Source: Acidobacteriota bacterium (GTDB taxonomy: Bacteria > Acidobacteriota > Terriglobia > Terriglobales > Acidobacteriaceae). From it: a stretch of DNA of 64,000 nucleotides. The stretch spans positions 248,001 to 312,000 of the forward strand of contig JAFDVQ010000016.1 of NCBI GenBank assembly GCA_018268915.1. Direction: 5' to 3'. The translations under genes were made by a program, and so were the position numbers. The notes below the pieces were generated by a model. The model searched no databases, was not told where the DNA came from, and saw only the letters and a list, made by a program, of their open reading frames with translations. This document shows, piece after piece, positions 6,876 through 15,595 of the stretch (positions are counted from its first letter, which is position 1; every line of letters starts with the position of its first letter).

Positions 6876-9299
6876 ATGAAAACTCTTGCGCAAAACGTTC
6901 GCTTCAGCTTTCGCATGTTGGCACGGAAGCCTGGGCTGACGCTCACTATCTTACTCACGCTGGCGATCGGCATTGGAGCCAATACGGCCATCTTCACGGT
7001 CGACTATGCGACTCTGCTAGCTCCGCTTCCTTATCCGCAGCCGGAGCAGCTGGTGATGGTCTGGTCAAAGGTGCAGACGTATCACAATTCAGTTGCCGCA
7101 GGAGACTTTCTCGACTGGAAGCAGCAGAACACCGTGTTTCAGGACCTCTGCGCGTGGTCGGGATCCAGCTTCAATCTTGCAACCAAAGACAAGCCGGAAT
7201 TTGTGAAGGGTGTTCGCCAGACATACAGCATGCCGCAGATGATGGGCGAGCCACTCCTGATGGGGCGTTATTTCTTGCCTGAAGAAGGCGTGGCTGATCG
7301 CGACCACGTTGTGATCCTAACCCACAAATTGTGGGTCAAACTCGGCGCGGATCCGAGGATAGTCGGGTCCACGCTTCGGATGGATGGCGAACCCTATACG
7401 GTGGTCGGTGTACAGCGGCCCGGTATCTTCGATCGCCAGAATGCAGAGCTCACCGTTCCCCTCGTCTTCAAGCCCGATCAGGTCAATCACGACTTCCATT
7501 GGCTGCTTGTCATGGGCCGTCTCAAGCCGGGAGTCACGCTGAAGCAGGCGCAGCAAAACATGGACTCGGTGACCGCGCATATCGCAGAGATGTATCCCAA
7601 GAGCGACAAGGGATGGGGCTCGTTTGTTGAGGGGCTGAAGAACGATTTTCTTCCGAAGGAGCGCATCAAGATGCTTTGGTTGCTTCTTGGTGCTGTCGGA
7701 TTTGTGCTGCTGATCGCTTGCGTGAACGTTGCCAATCTGCTGCTGACTCGCGGCATGGTGCGGCAAAAGGAACTGGCGGTGCGAAGCGCGCTCGGCGCAG
7801 GACGCAGCACGATCTTTGCCCAGCTGCTGACGGAAAGCCTGATTCTTGCTCTGGCGGGCGGAGCGCTGGGAATCGGCGTGGGATGCGCGATGCTACAGGG
7901 GCTCATCGCAGCAATGCCGCGCGGCACGCTGCCAAGCGAAGCCGACCTTCGTCTCAATATTCCTATACTGCTGTTCACGCTCGCAGCAACGACGTTAGCG
8001 GGACTGCTGGCGGGTTGCGCCCCCGCCTGGTATGCATCGCGAACCGATCCGGCTGAGACGCTGAAAGAAGGAGGCCGCGCTGGTACGGGAGCGGGAAAGC
8101 ATTTCGTGAGGCGCATTCTCGTCATCGGAGAATTTGCCCTCGCGCTGGCACTGCTGGCGGGAGCAGGTCTTACGATTCACAGTTTCTGGAATCTTGCTCA
8201 CGTGGATCTCGGAATCAAGACCGATCACGTGCTCACGTTCTTTCTGCCGGTTCCGGAGAGCCGCTCGAAGGATCCTCAGGCCATGTCCGCATATTTCCGC
8301 GACATCCTTGGGCACATCGCAGCTGTGCCTGGCGTGCAGCACAGCGCCGCGATGACCGGACAGCCCCCCTACGGCGCGGGCTTTGGCATGCCGTTCATGC
8401 TGGAGGGAGGACCCACCTACGCGGATCCCTCGCAGCGGCCGGGAACCGGGTTTGGCATGGTGACTCCGGACTACTTCAAGGCCTTTGGCATTCAGCTCAT
8501 CTCTGGACGCGGATTCACCGATCAGGACACAGCGGCAACCGTGAAAGTCGCTTTGGTGAACCAGGACTTCGTTAACAAATATCTGAAGGGAAAAGACCCA
8601 CTCCGCCAGCGCGTGCGGGTGGAGGAACTGATTCCGGGCGTGACCAAACTAGGTGACTATCAGTCATGGCAGATCGTTGGAACTTACCACAACGTGCACA
8701 CTGCCGATCAGCGCGATGAGAATCCTGAGATGCTCATCCCGTTCTATCAAATTCCATGGCCGCAAGCCGGCTTTGCGGTGCGCACGTCTGAGAATCCTGC
8801 TTCGATGCTCAACAGCATCTCCGCCGCTGTGCACCAGGTTGACTCGGGAGTCGCGCTTGCCCAGCCCAAGACGATGGATGAGGTAGTCGATGAGTCGATG
8901 GCCGACCAGCGATTCACGCTCATTCTGTTTAGCAGTTTCGCGGCTGTCGCTCTGTTTCTTGCCGCGCTTGGTATCTACGGTGTGATGTCATTCTCTGTGG
9001 CCCAGCGCTCGCATGAGATTGCGCTGCGCATGGCGCTAGGCGCGACGCGCAATCGCGTTGTGACTCTCATCATTCGCGACGGCGTGCTGCTCGCCACGAT
9101 CGGCCTCGGTCTGGGTCTGATCGGGACGTACTTTGTTGGACGCGCGATGCAGAGTCTTCTGTTTGGAGTCAAGGCTCTCGACTTCGCGGCGTTCATTTCG
9201 GTTGCGATGGTGTTGATGGCAGCCGCGGTGGTGGCATGTTTTCTGCCAGCGAGACGAGCTGCGTCGGTGTCGCCCATGCAGGTGCTTCGGACGGAATAG
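6876..9299 (+). CDS. ADOP-type orphan permease (MacB/FtsX family)
   Basis: 807 residues, the usual length of acidobacterial duplicated orphan permeases. It starts with a characteristic N-terminus (RFSFRMLARKPGLTLTILLT) containing the first membrane helix, then a large MacB-type periplasmic core domain (~45-245), an FtsX block of helices (~270-395), a second core-like region (~440-680) and a second FtsX block (~690-805) ending in LPARRAASVSPMQVLRTE. Related MacB complexes use an ATPase partner to drive export or mechanotransmission; no ATPase gene is adjacent here, as is usual for this orphan family. Substrate is unknown. The ATG follows a GGGAG-type site. Two inverted repeats precede the gene. 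Confidence 0.92.
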   Translation: MKTLAQNVRFSFRMLARKPGLTLTILLTLAIGIGANTAIFTVDYATLLAPLPYPQPEQLVMVWSKVQTYHNSVAAGDFLDWKQQNTVFQDLCAWSGSSFNLATKDKPEFVKGVRQTYSMPQMMGEPLLMGRYFLPEEGVADRDHVVILTHKLWVKLGADPRIVGSTLRMDGEPYTVVGVQRPGIFDRQNAELTVPLVFKPDQVNHDFHWLLVMGRLKPGVTLKQAQQNMDSVTAHIAEMYPKSDKGWGSFVEGLKNDFLPKERIKMLWLLLGAVGFVLLIACVNVANLLLTRGMVRQKELAVRSALGAGRSTIFAQLLTESLILALAGGALGIGVGCAMLQGLIAAMPRGTLPSEADLRLNIPILLFTLAATTLAGLLAGCAPAWYASRTDPAETLKEGGRAGTGAGKHFVRRILVIGEFALALALLAGAGLTIHSFWNLAHVDLGIKTDHVLTFFLPVPESRSKDPQAMSAYFRDILGHIAAVPGVQHSAAMTGQPPYGAGFGMPFMLEGGPTYADPSQRPGTGFGMVTPDYFKAFGIQLISGRGFTDQDTAATVKVALVNQDFVNKYLKGKDPLRQRVRVEELIPGVTKLGDYQSWQIVGTYHNVHTADQRDENPEMLIPFYQIPWPQAGFAVRTSENPASMLNSISAAVHQVDSGVALAQPKTMDEVVDESMADQRFTLILFSSFAAVALFLAALGIYGVMSFSVAQRSHEIALRMALGATRNRVVTLIIRDGVLLATIGLGLGLIGTYFVGRAMQSLLFGVKALDFAAFISVAMVLMAAAVVACFLPARRAASVSPMQVLRTE

Positions 9300-9439
9300 C
9301 TGGGGCCTGCCCTTGGAACTTGTCCGCGATGTGAGCCGTGCGCGCGAGAGGCGTGGTGTTTTCATCGAACGAATTGAAAGACGATCCATTACGAACCGGT
9401 AGACTCGAGTCCAGACACCTGCGTGGAAGAGGCTTCTGG

Positions 9440-10306
9440 ATGCGCTCTGGATTCGTGCTTGCTGTATTGATGGCGGCGACTGCGCCGTTGTTGAATTCTC
9501 AATCTGTTTCGTCGGCGATCTACACCGATCCGCCTGCGGATGCTGCCCATCCGGCGCGGATGGAAGTGCTGCATATTCCCAGTCACGGGCTATCGATTAA
9601 TGGGGTGATGTATGCGCCATCGGGTGCGGGACCTCATCCCACGATTGTGATTTGTCACGGACTGCCGGGTAACGAGAAGAATTTGGATCTGGCGCAGGCG
9701 GTGAGACGCGCTGGCTGGAATGCGGTCACATTCAACTACCGCGGGTCGTGGGGCAGTCTTGGATCATTTCGGTTTGCGCAGAACCTGGAAGACGCCGAAG
9801 CGGTGCTGGCGTTTTTGCGCGAGCCGGCAAACGCAAAGAAGCTGGGAGTCGATACGACGAAGATTGTGCTTGCGGGTCACAGCATGGGTGGGTGGGTTAC
9901 TGCGCTGACTGCGGCTCGCGATCGTCATCTTGCGGGTGTCATTCTGATCAGCGCGGCCGATATGGGGAAACTGGGTGAGGTACCAAAGGATAAGCGAGTA
10001 GCGCTGATGGCGGACGATATGGAAGCGCTTGCAGGTGTGACCGCGGAGTCGATGGCAGAGGAAGTTAGCCGGAATGCGAAGAAGTGGGAGTTCGAGAACG
10101 CGGTGGACGGTTTGAAGGAGATGCCGCTCCTAGTGTTGTCGGCGAATGATGGGCTGGCTCCGCAAACGGACGCACTTGTAGCCGCGATTCGCGCCAAGGG
10201 TGGGCATGATGTCAAAGCTGTGCACCAGGCGACAGATCACGGATGGTCTGATCGCCGGATTTTTCTGGAGGGCGCAGTGATCGAGTGGATAGGGCAACTG
10301 AAGTAA
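9440..10306 (+). CDS. Exported alpha/beta hydrolase
   Basis: 288 residues from ATG 9440, chosen because GGAAGAGG lies upstream and a Sec signal peptide (SGFVLAVLMAATAPLLNSQ) then starts the protein. The fold is alpha/beta hydrolase: an HGLPG oxyanion motif at ~73-77, nucleophile elbow AGHSMGG with S148, a likely acid Asp in SANDGLAPQTD and His in TDHGW. It resembles prolyl-oligopeptidase/dienelactone-type esterases acting on small acyl substrates in the periplasm; the substrate is not readable. It lies 140 bp after the ADOP gene. Confidence 0.82.
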   Translation: MRSGFVLAVLMAATAPLLNSQSVSSAIYTDPPADAAHPARMEVLHIPSHGLSINGVMYAPSGAGPHPTIVICHGLPGNEKNLDLAQAVRRAGWNAVTFNYRGSWGSLGSFRFAQNLEDAEAVLAFLREPANAKKLGVDTTKIVLAGHSMGGWVTALTAARDRHLAGVILISAADMGKLGEVPKDKRVALMADDMEALAGVTAESMAEEVSRNAKKWEFENAVDGLKEMPLLVLSANDGLAPQTDALVAAIRAKGGHDVKAVHQATDHGWSDRRIFLEGAVIEWIGQLK

Positions 10307-10463
10307 GTTGCAGGTGCTCGTCGGTCCGAAAGGAAGAAGCAGATTCTTCGCTTACCTCCAGCGCTTGGGGCCCCGTGCGCTCAGAAGGACAGCTCTGGGT
10401 GGCGTAAGAACTCATGCTCAGGCTTATCGCATCATCAATTTGCCGGAGATGAGGTGGCGTTCT

Positions 10464-11009
10464 CTACTCGTCGTAGTGGAGAAGGCTGAAGACGTCGTAT
10501 TCCTTGAAGCGGTCACGGCCCTTCAGAAAGTCGAGCTCCACGGCGAAGGCCAGGCCGGCGATTTTGCCGCCAAGCTGGTTCACAAGCTTTACAGTCGCTT
10601 CCATGGTGCCGCCGGTGGCAAGGAGGTCGTCTACAAGGACGACGCGCTGGCCGGGCTCGATCGCATCCGTATGTATCTCGAGTGTGTCCGAGCCGTATTC
10701 GAGGTCATAGGTGACGCGGGATACAGCAGAGGGGAGTTTGCGCGGTTTGCGCACGGGCACGAAGCCTGCGTTGAGGCGATAAGCGAGGGCCGGGCCGAAG
10801 ATAAAACCGCGAGCTTCGATGCCGAGGACAAGATCAACGTGCTGCTCGAGGTAATGAGCGGCGAGGGCGTCGATCATTTTGGCGAAGCCGGTCTTGTCTT
10901 TCAGTAGCGTGGTGATGTCGTAGAAGAGGATGCCGGGCTTTGGGAAATCGGGTACGGTGCGCACCAGGGCTTTGAGCTCTTCTACATTGATCGGCTTGGA
11001 TTTGGGCAT
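10464..11009 (-). CDS. apt: Adenine phosphoribosyltransferase
   Basis: 181 residues. It converts adenine and PRPP to AMP in purine salvage. The PRPP-binding motif VVLVDDLLATGGT is complete, GIEARGF precedes it, and PDFPKPGILFYDITTLL at the N-terminus is typical of Apt. Length matches the family (~170-185). The acylphosphatase gene lies 43 bp upstream on the same strand, so the two may be co-transcribed. Confidence 0.95.
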   Translation of the reverse strand: MPKSKPINVEELKALVRTVPDFPKPGILFYDITTLLKDKTGFAKMIDALAAHYLEQHVDLVLGIEARGFIFGPALAYRLNAGFVPVRKPRKLPSAVSRVTYDLEYGSDTLEIHTDAIEPGQRVVLVDDLLATGGTMEATVKLVNQLGGKIAGLAFAVELDFLKGRDRFKEYDVFSLLHYDE

Positions 11010-11052
11010 GAAGAAATTATAGGGGGCGGGAGTCAGTGATCAGAGTTCAGGA

Positions 11053-11334
11053 TCACCAGGCACCTTCTATGCGGAAGGAACCGAGGTTCTTGCCTTCTTT
11101 TTCGTCTAGGTGATGCTCGAGCAGGCGGTCGACACGGCTGCCGCGGGGGCCGCGGCGCAGGCTCTCGCGGAGGTCTGAGAGGTCTTCGGCAGATCCGGCG
11201 GCCACGATTTCAACGTCGCCATCCTCGGTGTTGCGTACCCAGCCGCGCAGGTCGAGTTCGCTGGCCTCGCGGTGAACAAACCAGCGGAAGCCAACACCCT
11301 GTACCCTGCCTTGAACGAGGAAGTGAAGAACCAT
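11053..11334 (-). CDS. acyP: Acylphosphatase
   Basis: 93 residues. It hydrolyses acyl phosphates. The family signature VQGRVQGVGFRWFV holds the phosphate-binding loop and catalytic Arg, and GWVRNTEDGDVEI holds the catalytic Asn. Length is typical (~90). It is followed 43 bp downstream by apt on the same strand. A possible link to the acyl-phosphate-making PTA domain at 2345-3739 is only thematic. Confidence 0.94.
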   Translation of the reverse strand: MVLHFLVQGRVQGVGFRWFVHREASELDLRGWVRNTEDGDVEIVAAGSAEDLSDLRESLRRGPRGSRVDRLLEHHLDEKEGKNLGSFRIEGAW

Positions 11335-11342
11335 TTGACCTC

Positions 11343-11400
11343 AGGGGCTGAAGCCCGCGCGCCTACCTCATTGTTCAGCGTACGGGCTGAAGCCTGTACC
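11343..11400. repeat. GGGCTGAAGCC-type dispersed repeat, two copies
   Basis: GGGGCTGAAGCCCG and, about 36 bp later, CGGGCTGAAGCCTG are two copies of a short self-complementary motif. A third copy, CGGCTGAAGCCCG, lies near 33140. They sit in intergenic DNA between acyP and trpG and look like REP-type elements. Confidence 0.5.
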
Positions 11401-11461
11401 CTTCAAGTTTCAGAGTCCGGACTGGGCTGGCAACTGGTGGCGCGCTACACTGGACCTACTC

Positions 11462-12052
11462 ATGGTTTTTGTTCTCGATAACTACGATTCGTTCACGTAC
11501 AACCTTGTCCAGTACCTCGGAGAACTGGGCGCCGAGATCGAGGTGCGTCGCAATGATCAGGTGACGGTGGACGAAGTGGAAGCGATGAAGCCCGATAGGA
11601 TTCTGCTATCTCCGGGCCCGTGTACACCGGGCGAGGCGGGCATTCTCGTGCCGCTCATCAAAAAGATGGCGGGCAAAGTTCCCATCTTCGGTGTTTGCCT
11701 TGGACATCAGGCCATTGGAGAGGCGTTCGGCGGCGATGTGGTGCGGGCGCACAGCCTGATGCACGGCAAAACGAGCAAGGTGGACCATGACGGGAAGGGC
11801 GTGTTTTCCGGGCTGCCGACTCCGCTGACATGCACGCGATATCACTCGCTGATTGTGGCCGAGGGATCGTTGCCAAAGGAACTGGAGATTACGGCGCGGA
11901 CTCCCGAAGCGAATGGTGCAGGGAAGAAGGGCGAAACGGTGATTATGGGTGTGCGGCACCGCAGCTTACCCATTGAAGGCGTGCAGTTCCATCCCGAATC
12001 GGTGCTGACAGAGGGCGGGCACCAGATGATTCGCAACTTCCTGGAAATGTAG
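11462..12052 (+). CDS. trpG: Anthranilate/aminodeoxychorismate synthase glutaminase subunit
   Basis: 196 residues, class I glutamine amidotransferase. It releases ammonia from glutamine for the chorismate-using partner (TrpE or PabB). FVLDNYDSFTYNLVQYLGELG at the N-terminus, nucleophile Cys in GVCLGHQAIGEAFGG, and HPES with the catalytic His-x-Glu near the end are all intact. The only component I in the window is trpE at 15596-17137 on the other strand, 3.5 kb away, so the two are near but not in one operon. In many bacteria one such subunit serves both tryptophan and folate synthesis; that applies here by inference. Confidence 0.93.
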   Translation: MVFVLDNYDSFTYNLVQYLGELGAEIEVRRNDQVTVDEVEAMKPDRILLSPGPCTPGEAGILVPLIKKMAGKVPIFGVCLGHQAIGEAFGGDVVRAHSLMHGKTSKVDHDGKGVFSGLPTPLTCTRYHSLIVAEGSLPKELEITARTPEANGAGKKGETVIMGVRHRSLPIEGVQFHPESVLTEGGHQMIRNFLEM

Positions 12053-12056
12053 GGCG

Positions 12057-13151
12057 ATGCAAGTTCCCCGGAGCATGGTGAAAAGAGGGTTCGTTCTGCT
12101 GGTGAGCGGCGCGGTTGCGTGTTCCGCATTATTGGGACAGGCACCCGTTCAGCCTCCTCAAACGCAGAATCCTTCTGCTCCAACGCAGGCTGCTCCTGCA
12201 CCGCCGGTCCTGACGAATCCCTCACAGACGCAACAACCGATTCCAGCACCGGCAGCCCCGCAGATGCCGCTGGATTCAACCCAGACCGGACCCAATGCGA
12301 CAGGGCCGATTGCGATCGTTCCTCTAGACAGCAAGCTGCCAGGGAGCGCGGCTATCGTGACAGGCGCCTTACAGGTTGCGAACGGGCGCGCCATGATCGC
12401 GACAAACGGGGCGATCACCGCCGGAGCAAGCACGACCGAAGTGACGCTGCCGCATCGCGGAGTGCTGAGGGTGTGTTCTTCGACGACAGTCAAGCTGGCT
12501 TCCGATGCGAGCGTGCCGAAGGGCGAAGTAGCCGGGCTGATGATGGTGATGGATCACGGCGCGATGGAGGCAAGCTTTGCGACGGGACGGAATTCGGATG
12601 TGCTGCTGACGCCGGATTTCCGGATTCTGATTGGCGGTCCCGGAGCCGCGGACGTGAAAGTGCGGCTGGCACAGCATGGCGATACCTGCGTCGATAACGC
12701 AGGAGTGAATGCGCCCTACGTGTTGGTGACGAGCGTGTTTGATGGCGGAATCTATCGTGTGCAGGCTGGCCAGCGGGTGATGTTCCAGCATGGCAGCGTG
12801 TATGCCGTTGTCGATCAGGAAAAAGAGTCCTGCGGCTGTCCAGCGGCGCCGCGGCCAAATAGCAATGATTTCCCCGAGGCGCAGAGTGCGGGGTTCTCGC
12901 CCCTGGCGCCCCCATCCCCCGTTGGCGCGATTCCGCAGAACACGCCGACCGAGGCGACAGATACCTTCGTTCATAAGAGTGGGGAGCCTGCGCCGGAGAC
13001 AGCCACAGTGGTTACGAAGCACAACGCTCCCCTGCCTCCGAACACGCCGGTGGCAAGACAGCCAAAGCCGCACAAGGTGAAGAGCGACAAGGGGCCGGGA
13101 TTCATGAGGCGGATGGGACACTTCTTCCGCCGGCTTTTTGGCGCGGAGTAA
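12057..13151 (+). CDS. Exported Pro-rich protein of unknown function
   Basis: 364 residues, beginning 4 nt after the trpG stop. A Sec signal (RGFVLLVSGAVACSALLGQ) follows the first Met residues; ATG 12075 is an alternative start. Residues ~25-75 are Pro/Gln/Thr-rich and probably disordered. The middle (~100-260) is beta-rich with repeated VTLPHRGVLRVCSSTTVKL-like strands and resembles a FecR-type sensor or surface domain only in general character. A Cys-containing motif SCGCPAAP follows, then a basic tail (RRMGHFFRRLFG). I do not recognise a named family. Confidence 0.75.
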   Translation: MQVPRSMVKRGFVLLVSGAVACSALLGQAPVQPPQTQNPSAPTQAAPAPPVLTNPSQTQQPIPAPAAPQMPLDSTQTGPNATGPIAIVPLDSKLPGSAAIVTGALQVANGRAMIATNGAITAGASTTEVTLPHRGVLRVCSSTTVKLASDASVPKGEVAGLMMVMDHGAMEASFATGRNSDVLLTPDFRILIGGPGAADVKVRLAQHGDTCVDNAGVNAPYVLVTSVFDGGIYRVQAGQRVMFQHGSVYAVVDQEKESCGCPAAPRPNSNDFPEAQSAGFSPLAPPSPVGAIPQNTPTEATDTFVHKSGEPAPETATVVTKHNAPLPPNTPVARQPKPHKVKSDKGPGFMRRMGHFFRRLFGAE

Positions 13152-13176
13152 TCTCAGTCCTTCCAAGTCGCATTCG

Positions 13177-14022
13177 CTACTCATCTTTCTGTACAGAGTC
13201 GCTGCCGTATATCACTTGTCCATATTCGAGGATCGTGACCAGACACACGCCTCCCATGATGTTGCCGAGGACCGCGGGGCCGAACCACTCAAAGAATGCG
13301 AACCACGGTGCGTGATGGCTGAGGATCGTCGTCATGATCTCGCAGGAGCTCGCGATGCAGTGCGCGAAGTCGCCGAGGCCTACAACGTAGGTGAGCATCC
13401 AGATGACCATCACGGAGCCAGTGATGGAGTGAGATGCGGAGACCAGCCACGCTGCCAGGGCGATCATCCATCCGGCAATGACCCCGGACCAGAACACAGT
13501 TGAATCTGGATGAGAGATGGCCTTCGCACCCAATTCGGACAGGGTGCTGACAAATGAGGGTTCAATGGCAGTTGTATGGGTGGCGAGCAGGGCGAACGCG
13601 AATGCGCCGAGGACATTGGAGGGAAGCACAACACTCCATAGGCGCATGGTGTTCCAGAACTGACGCTTCTCTTTGAGGACAAGGGCGACGGGATAAAGGG
13701 TGTTCTCAGTGAAGAGCTGGGATCGTCCAATGATGACCACGATGAAGCCAAGAGGATAGAACATCCGCGAGAGGATGCGCGCGTGCGGCGAGTCGCTCAC
13801 CAGCGAAAAGCCAATGGCCGTTCCGAGAGCGGAAAGCCCCATGAAGGCCCCTGCCCCGAAGCCGGAGAGGGCGAGAGCAAGGCTTGACCGCTCGAGCTCC
13901 TGGCGCGCGTTCGTCGCGACCTGTTCGTAGATATCCTCAGCGGAGGGCCGCTGCAGGTCTTTCTGCTTACCCTCGATGGATGATTTTTGTTCTTGACTCT
14001 GGGTGATGTTGGCTTCTGGCAT
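13177..14022 (-). CDS. Formate/nitrite transporter family membrane protein
   Basis: 281 residues. A charged N-terminal stretch (~1-45) precedes about six hydrophobic helices. Family hallmarks are LSGFGAGAFMGLSALG near the first helix, GFIVVIIGRSQLFTENTLYPV in the middle, and SHSITGSVMVIWM before the last helices. The FNT family forms pentameric channels for formate, nitrite or hydrosulfide; this branch, with a longer polar N-terminus, resembles E. coli YfdC and its substrate is unknown. It converges on the gene at 12057-13151 with 25 bp between them. Confidence 0.87.
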   Translation of the reverse strand: MPEANITQSQEQKSSIEGKQKDLQRPSAEDIYEQVATNARQELERSSLALALSGFGAGAFMGLSALGTAIGFSLVSDSPHARILSRMFYPLGFIVVIIGRSQLFTENTLYPVALVLKEKRQFWNTMRLWSVVLPSNVLGAFAFALLATHTTAIEPSFVSTLSELGAKAISHPDSTVFWSGVIAGWMIALAAWLVSASHSITGSVMVIWMLTYVVGLGDFAHCIASSCEIMTTILSHHAPWFAFFEWFGPAVLGNIMGGVCLVTILEYGQVIYGSDSVQKDE

Positions 14023-14134
14023 TCAATCCGCATCTCCCGACGCGGACCGAGGCCAAAAGCAAGGGTCGCGCGGCGTGTTCAGGGATAGATGCTGTTTTCT
14101 GACTTAGCGCCGTAACGGGATTGCATCGGCGAGA

Positions 14135-15316
14135 TTAGTCAGCAGGTACCGTCGCCGCAGCTTCGGCAGACCATACGGGAAGAGAAGTGCTGGGGACAGG
14201 GACAGGCGCACGCTTCTTCGCAGGGGCCAGAAGATAGTGGAAGAAAGAAGAGATGGCGATAGTGACCGCTGCACTCGCAAGGCCCAGCGTCAATTGCATG
14301 AAGGGTGTGTGCGCGAAATAGAGAAAGGGCACGCGGATGATGCCGTTGAGCAGGAAGATACCCAACGAGTATTTCCCAATCTTCTCCAGCGGCCTGAACT
14401 CTCTAAGGATGGGGCGAAGCTTGCCATATACCCAGAGGACCACGATGACGGCTGACAGGGAGCTGAAATGGGCGAAGGTGAAGTATTTTCCGCCGAGGAT
14501 GAGGAACGCAATTGCCGGCAGAGCCATGTAGGACCTCACATGGAAAGGGTAGCGGGCAGCGATGATTCCGAAGCAGAGCATCCGCATACGGCCGATGGGA
14601 GTCATCGAAAGGTTGATAGACAAGTGGGCGAGATGCGGATTCGCGAGATGCGTGATGTAGTAGCACGCGAAGGACAGTACAACGAGCGCAGGCCATCCCA
14701 GTCGCCGCGTAACGCCGCGCAGGATCGGAAACAAAGCATAGGCCTGCATGATGAAGGGAATGAACCACCACGGCCCAACGGGCGGAAGGCCGTGGCCGGG
14801 AATAATGGTGGAGATTCCAGCGAGCATGAGAAACAGTTCAGGAGCGGCATCGCCCAACACCCACGGAAACCCCACTTGTATGGCCGTGAGAAATACCCAG
14901 AAGAACATCGCAAGGATGAACATCGGGTATAGCTTCCTAATCCGCGACCACATGAAGATGTGCCACGGGGAAGTGTCGTCCCAGTGGGTCTTTGCCAGTC
15001 CATACGCCGACAAGAAAATGAAAATCTGTACGCCGTAGTGGCCATAAAAGGCAAAGAGGGACTGAACCGTAAGCGAGGGCTGAACTACGCTGCGAAGGAA
15101 GAGGCCCCATCTTGCAGGATTGAAGTCGAACTCGTTCTCCCGAACGTTGACTGCGATATGGAAGAAGTTGTGAAAGACAATCGCAAGGATCGCGACGGCT
15201 TTGAGGATCGTAGTGTCTTTCACATCGAGTGTGTCGATGCGAAGATGTGATCCAAGGTGCGTCCGGAGAAGGGAACGCGAGCGGTGTAAAAGCGAATTCG
15301 AGCTGTCAGCGATCAC
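14135..15316 (-). CDS. Acyltransferase-3-like integral membrane protein
   Basis: 393 residues with about ten hydrophobic helices, starting at GTG. The region around KAVAILAIVFHNFFHI, GVQIFIFLSAYGLAKTHW and the charged loop WSRIRKLYPMF follow the OafA/YrhL acyltransferase pattern, in which a His and the following loop act on acyl donors to modify surface sugars or peptidoglycan. The family's usual RxxR motif is seen here as RIRKLYP. Length fits the short form without a periplasmic SGNH domain. Target is unknown. Confidence 0.75.
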   Translation of the reverse strand: MIADSSNSLLHRSRSLLRTHLGSHLRIDTLDVKDTTILKAVAILAIVFHNFFHIAVNVRENEFDFNPARWGLFLRSVVQPSLTVQSLFAFYGHYGVQIFIFLSAYGLAKTHWDDTSPWHIFMWSRIRKLYPMFILAMFFWVFLTAIQVGFPWVLGDAAPELFLMLAGISTIIPGHGLPPVGPWWFIPFIMQAYALFPILRGVTRRLGWPALVVLSFACYYITHLANPHLAHLSINLSMTPIGRMRMLCFGIIAARYPFHVRSYMALPAIAFLILGGKYFTFAHFSSLSAVIVVLWVYGKLRPILREFRPLEKIGKYSLGIFLLNGIIRVPFLYFAHTPFMQLTLGLASAAVTIAISSFFHYLLAPAKKRAPVPVPSTSLPVWSAEAAATVPAD

Positions 15317-15595
15317 GAACGTCCCTGAATTTCTACCCGGGAATTAGCCCTTTTCACTACACGACAAAAGAGAGGCTGCGAGCCCTGATGCACTGCGATG
15401 GGGTTTTCAAGAGCCCTTTTTGCTGCTCACTTGGCGTTAGTCGACCGGGGGGATCGTTCGCCTTTTGGAGATGCAAATGATGAAGCAATTCATTGGAGCT
15501 TACCAATCAAGTTACATGGGGACAAGTGGCGGAGGTAATCAAGGTAATACCCTGTCTAACTAGCATGTAAAGAAAACACTGTAGAGAAATGTCGT

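Noticed and set aside
10308..10907. A 199-codon plus-strand frame over apt
   Set aside because: It is antisense to a well-conserved apt gene and its product has no recognisable domain.
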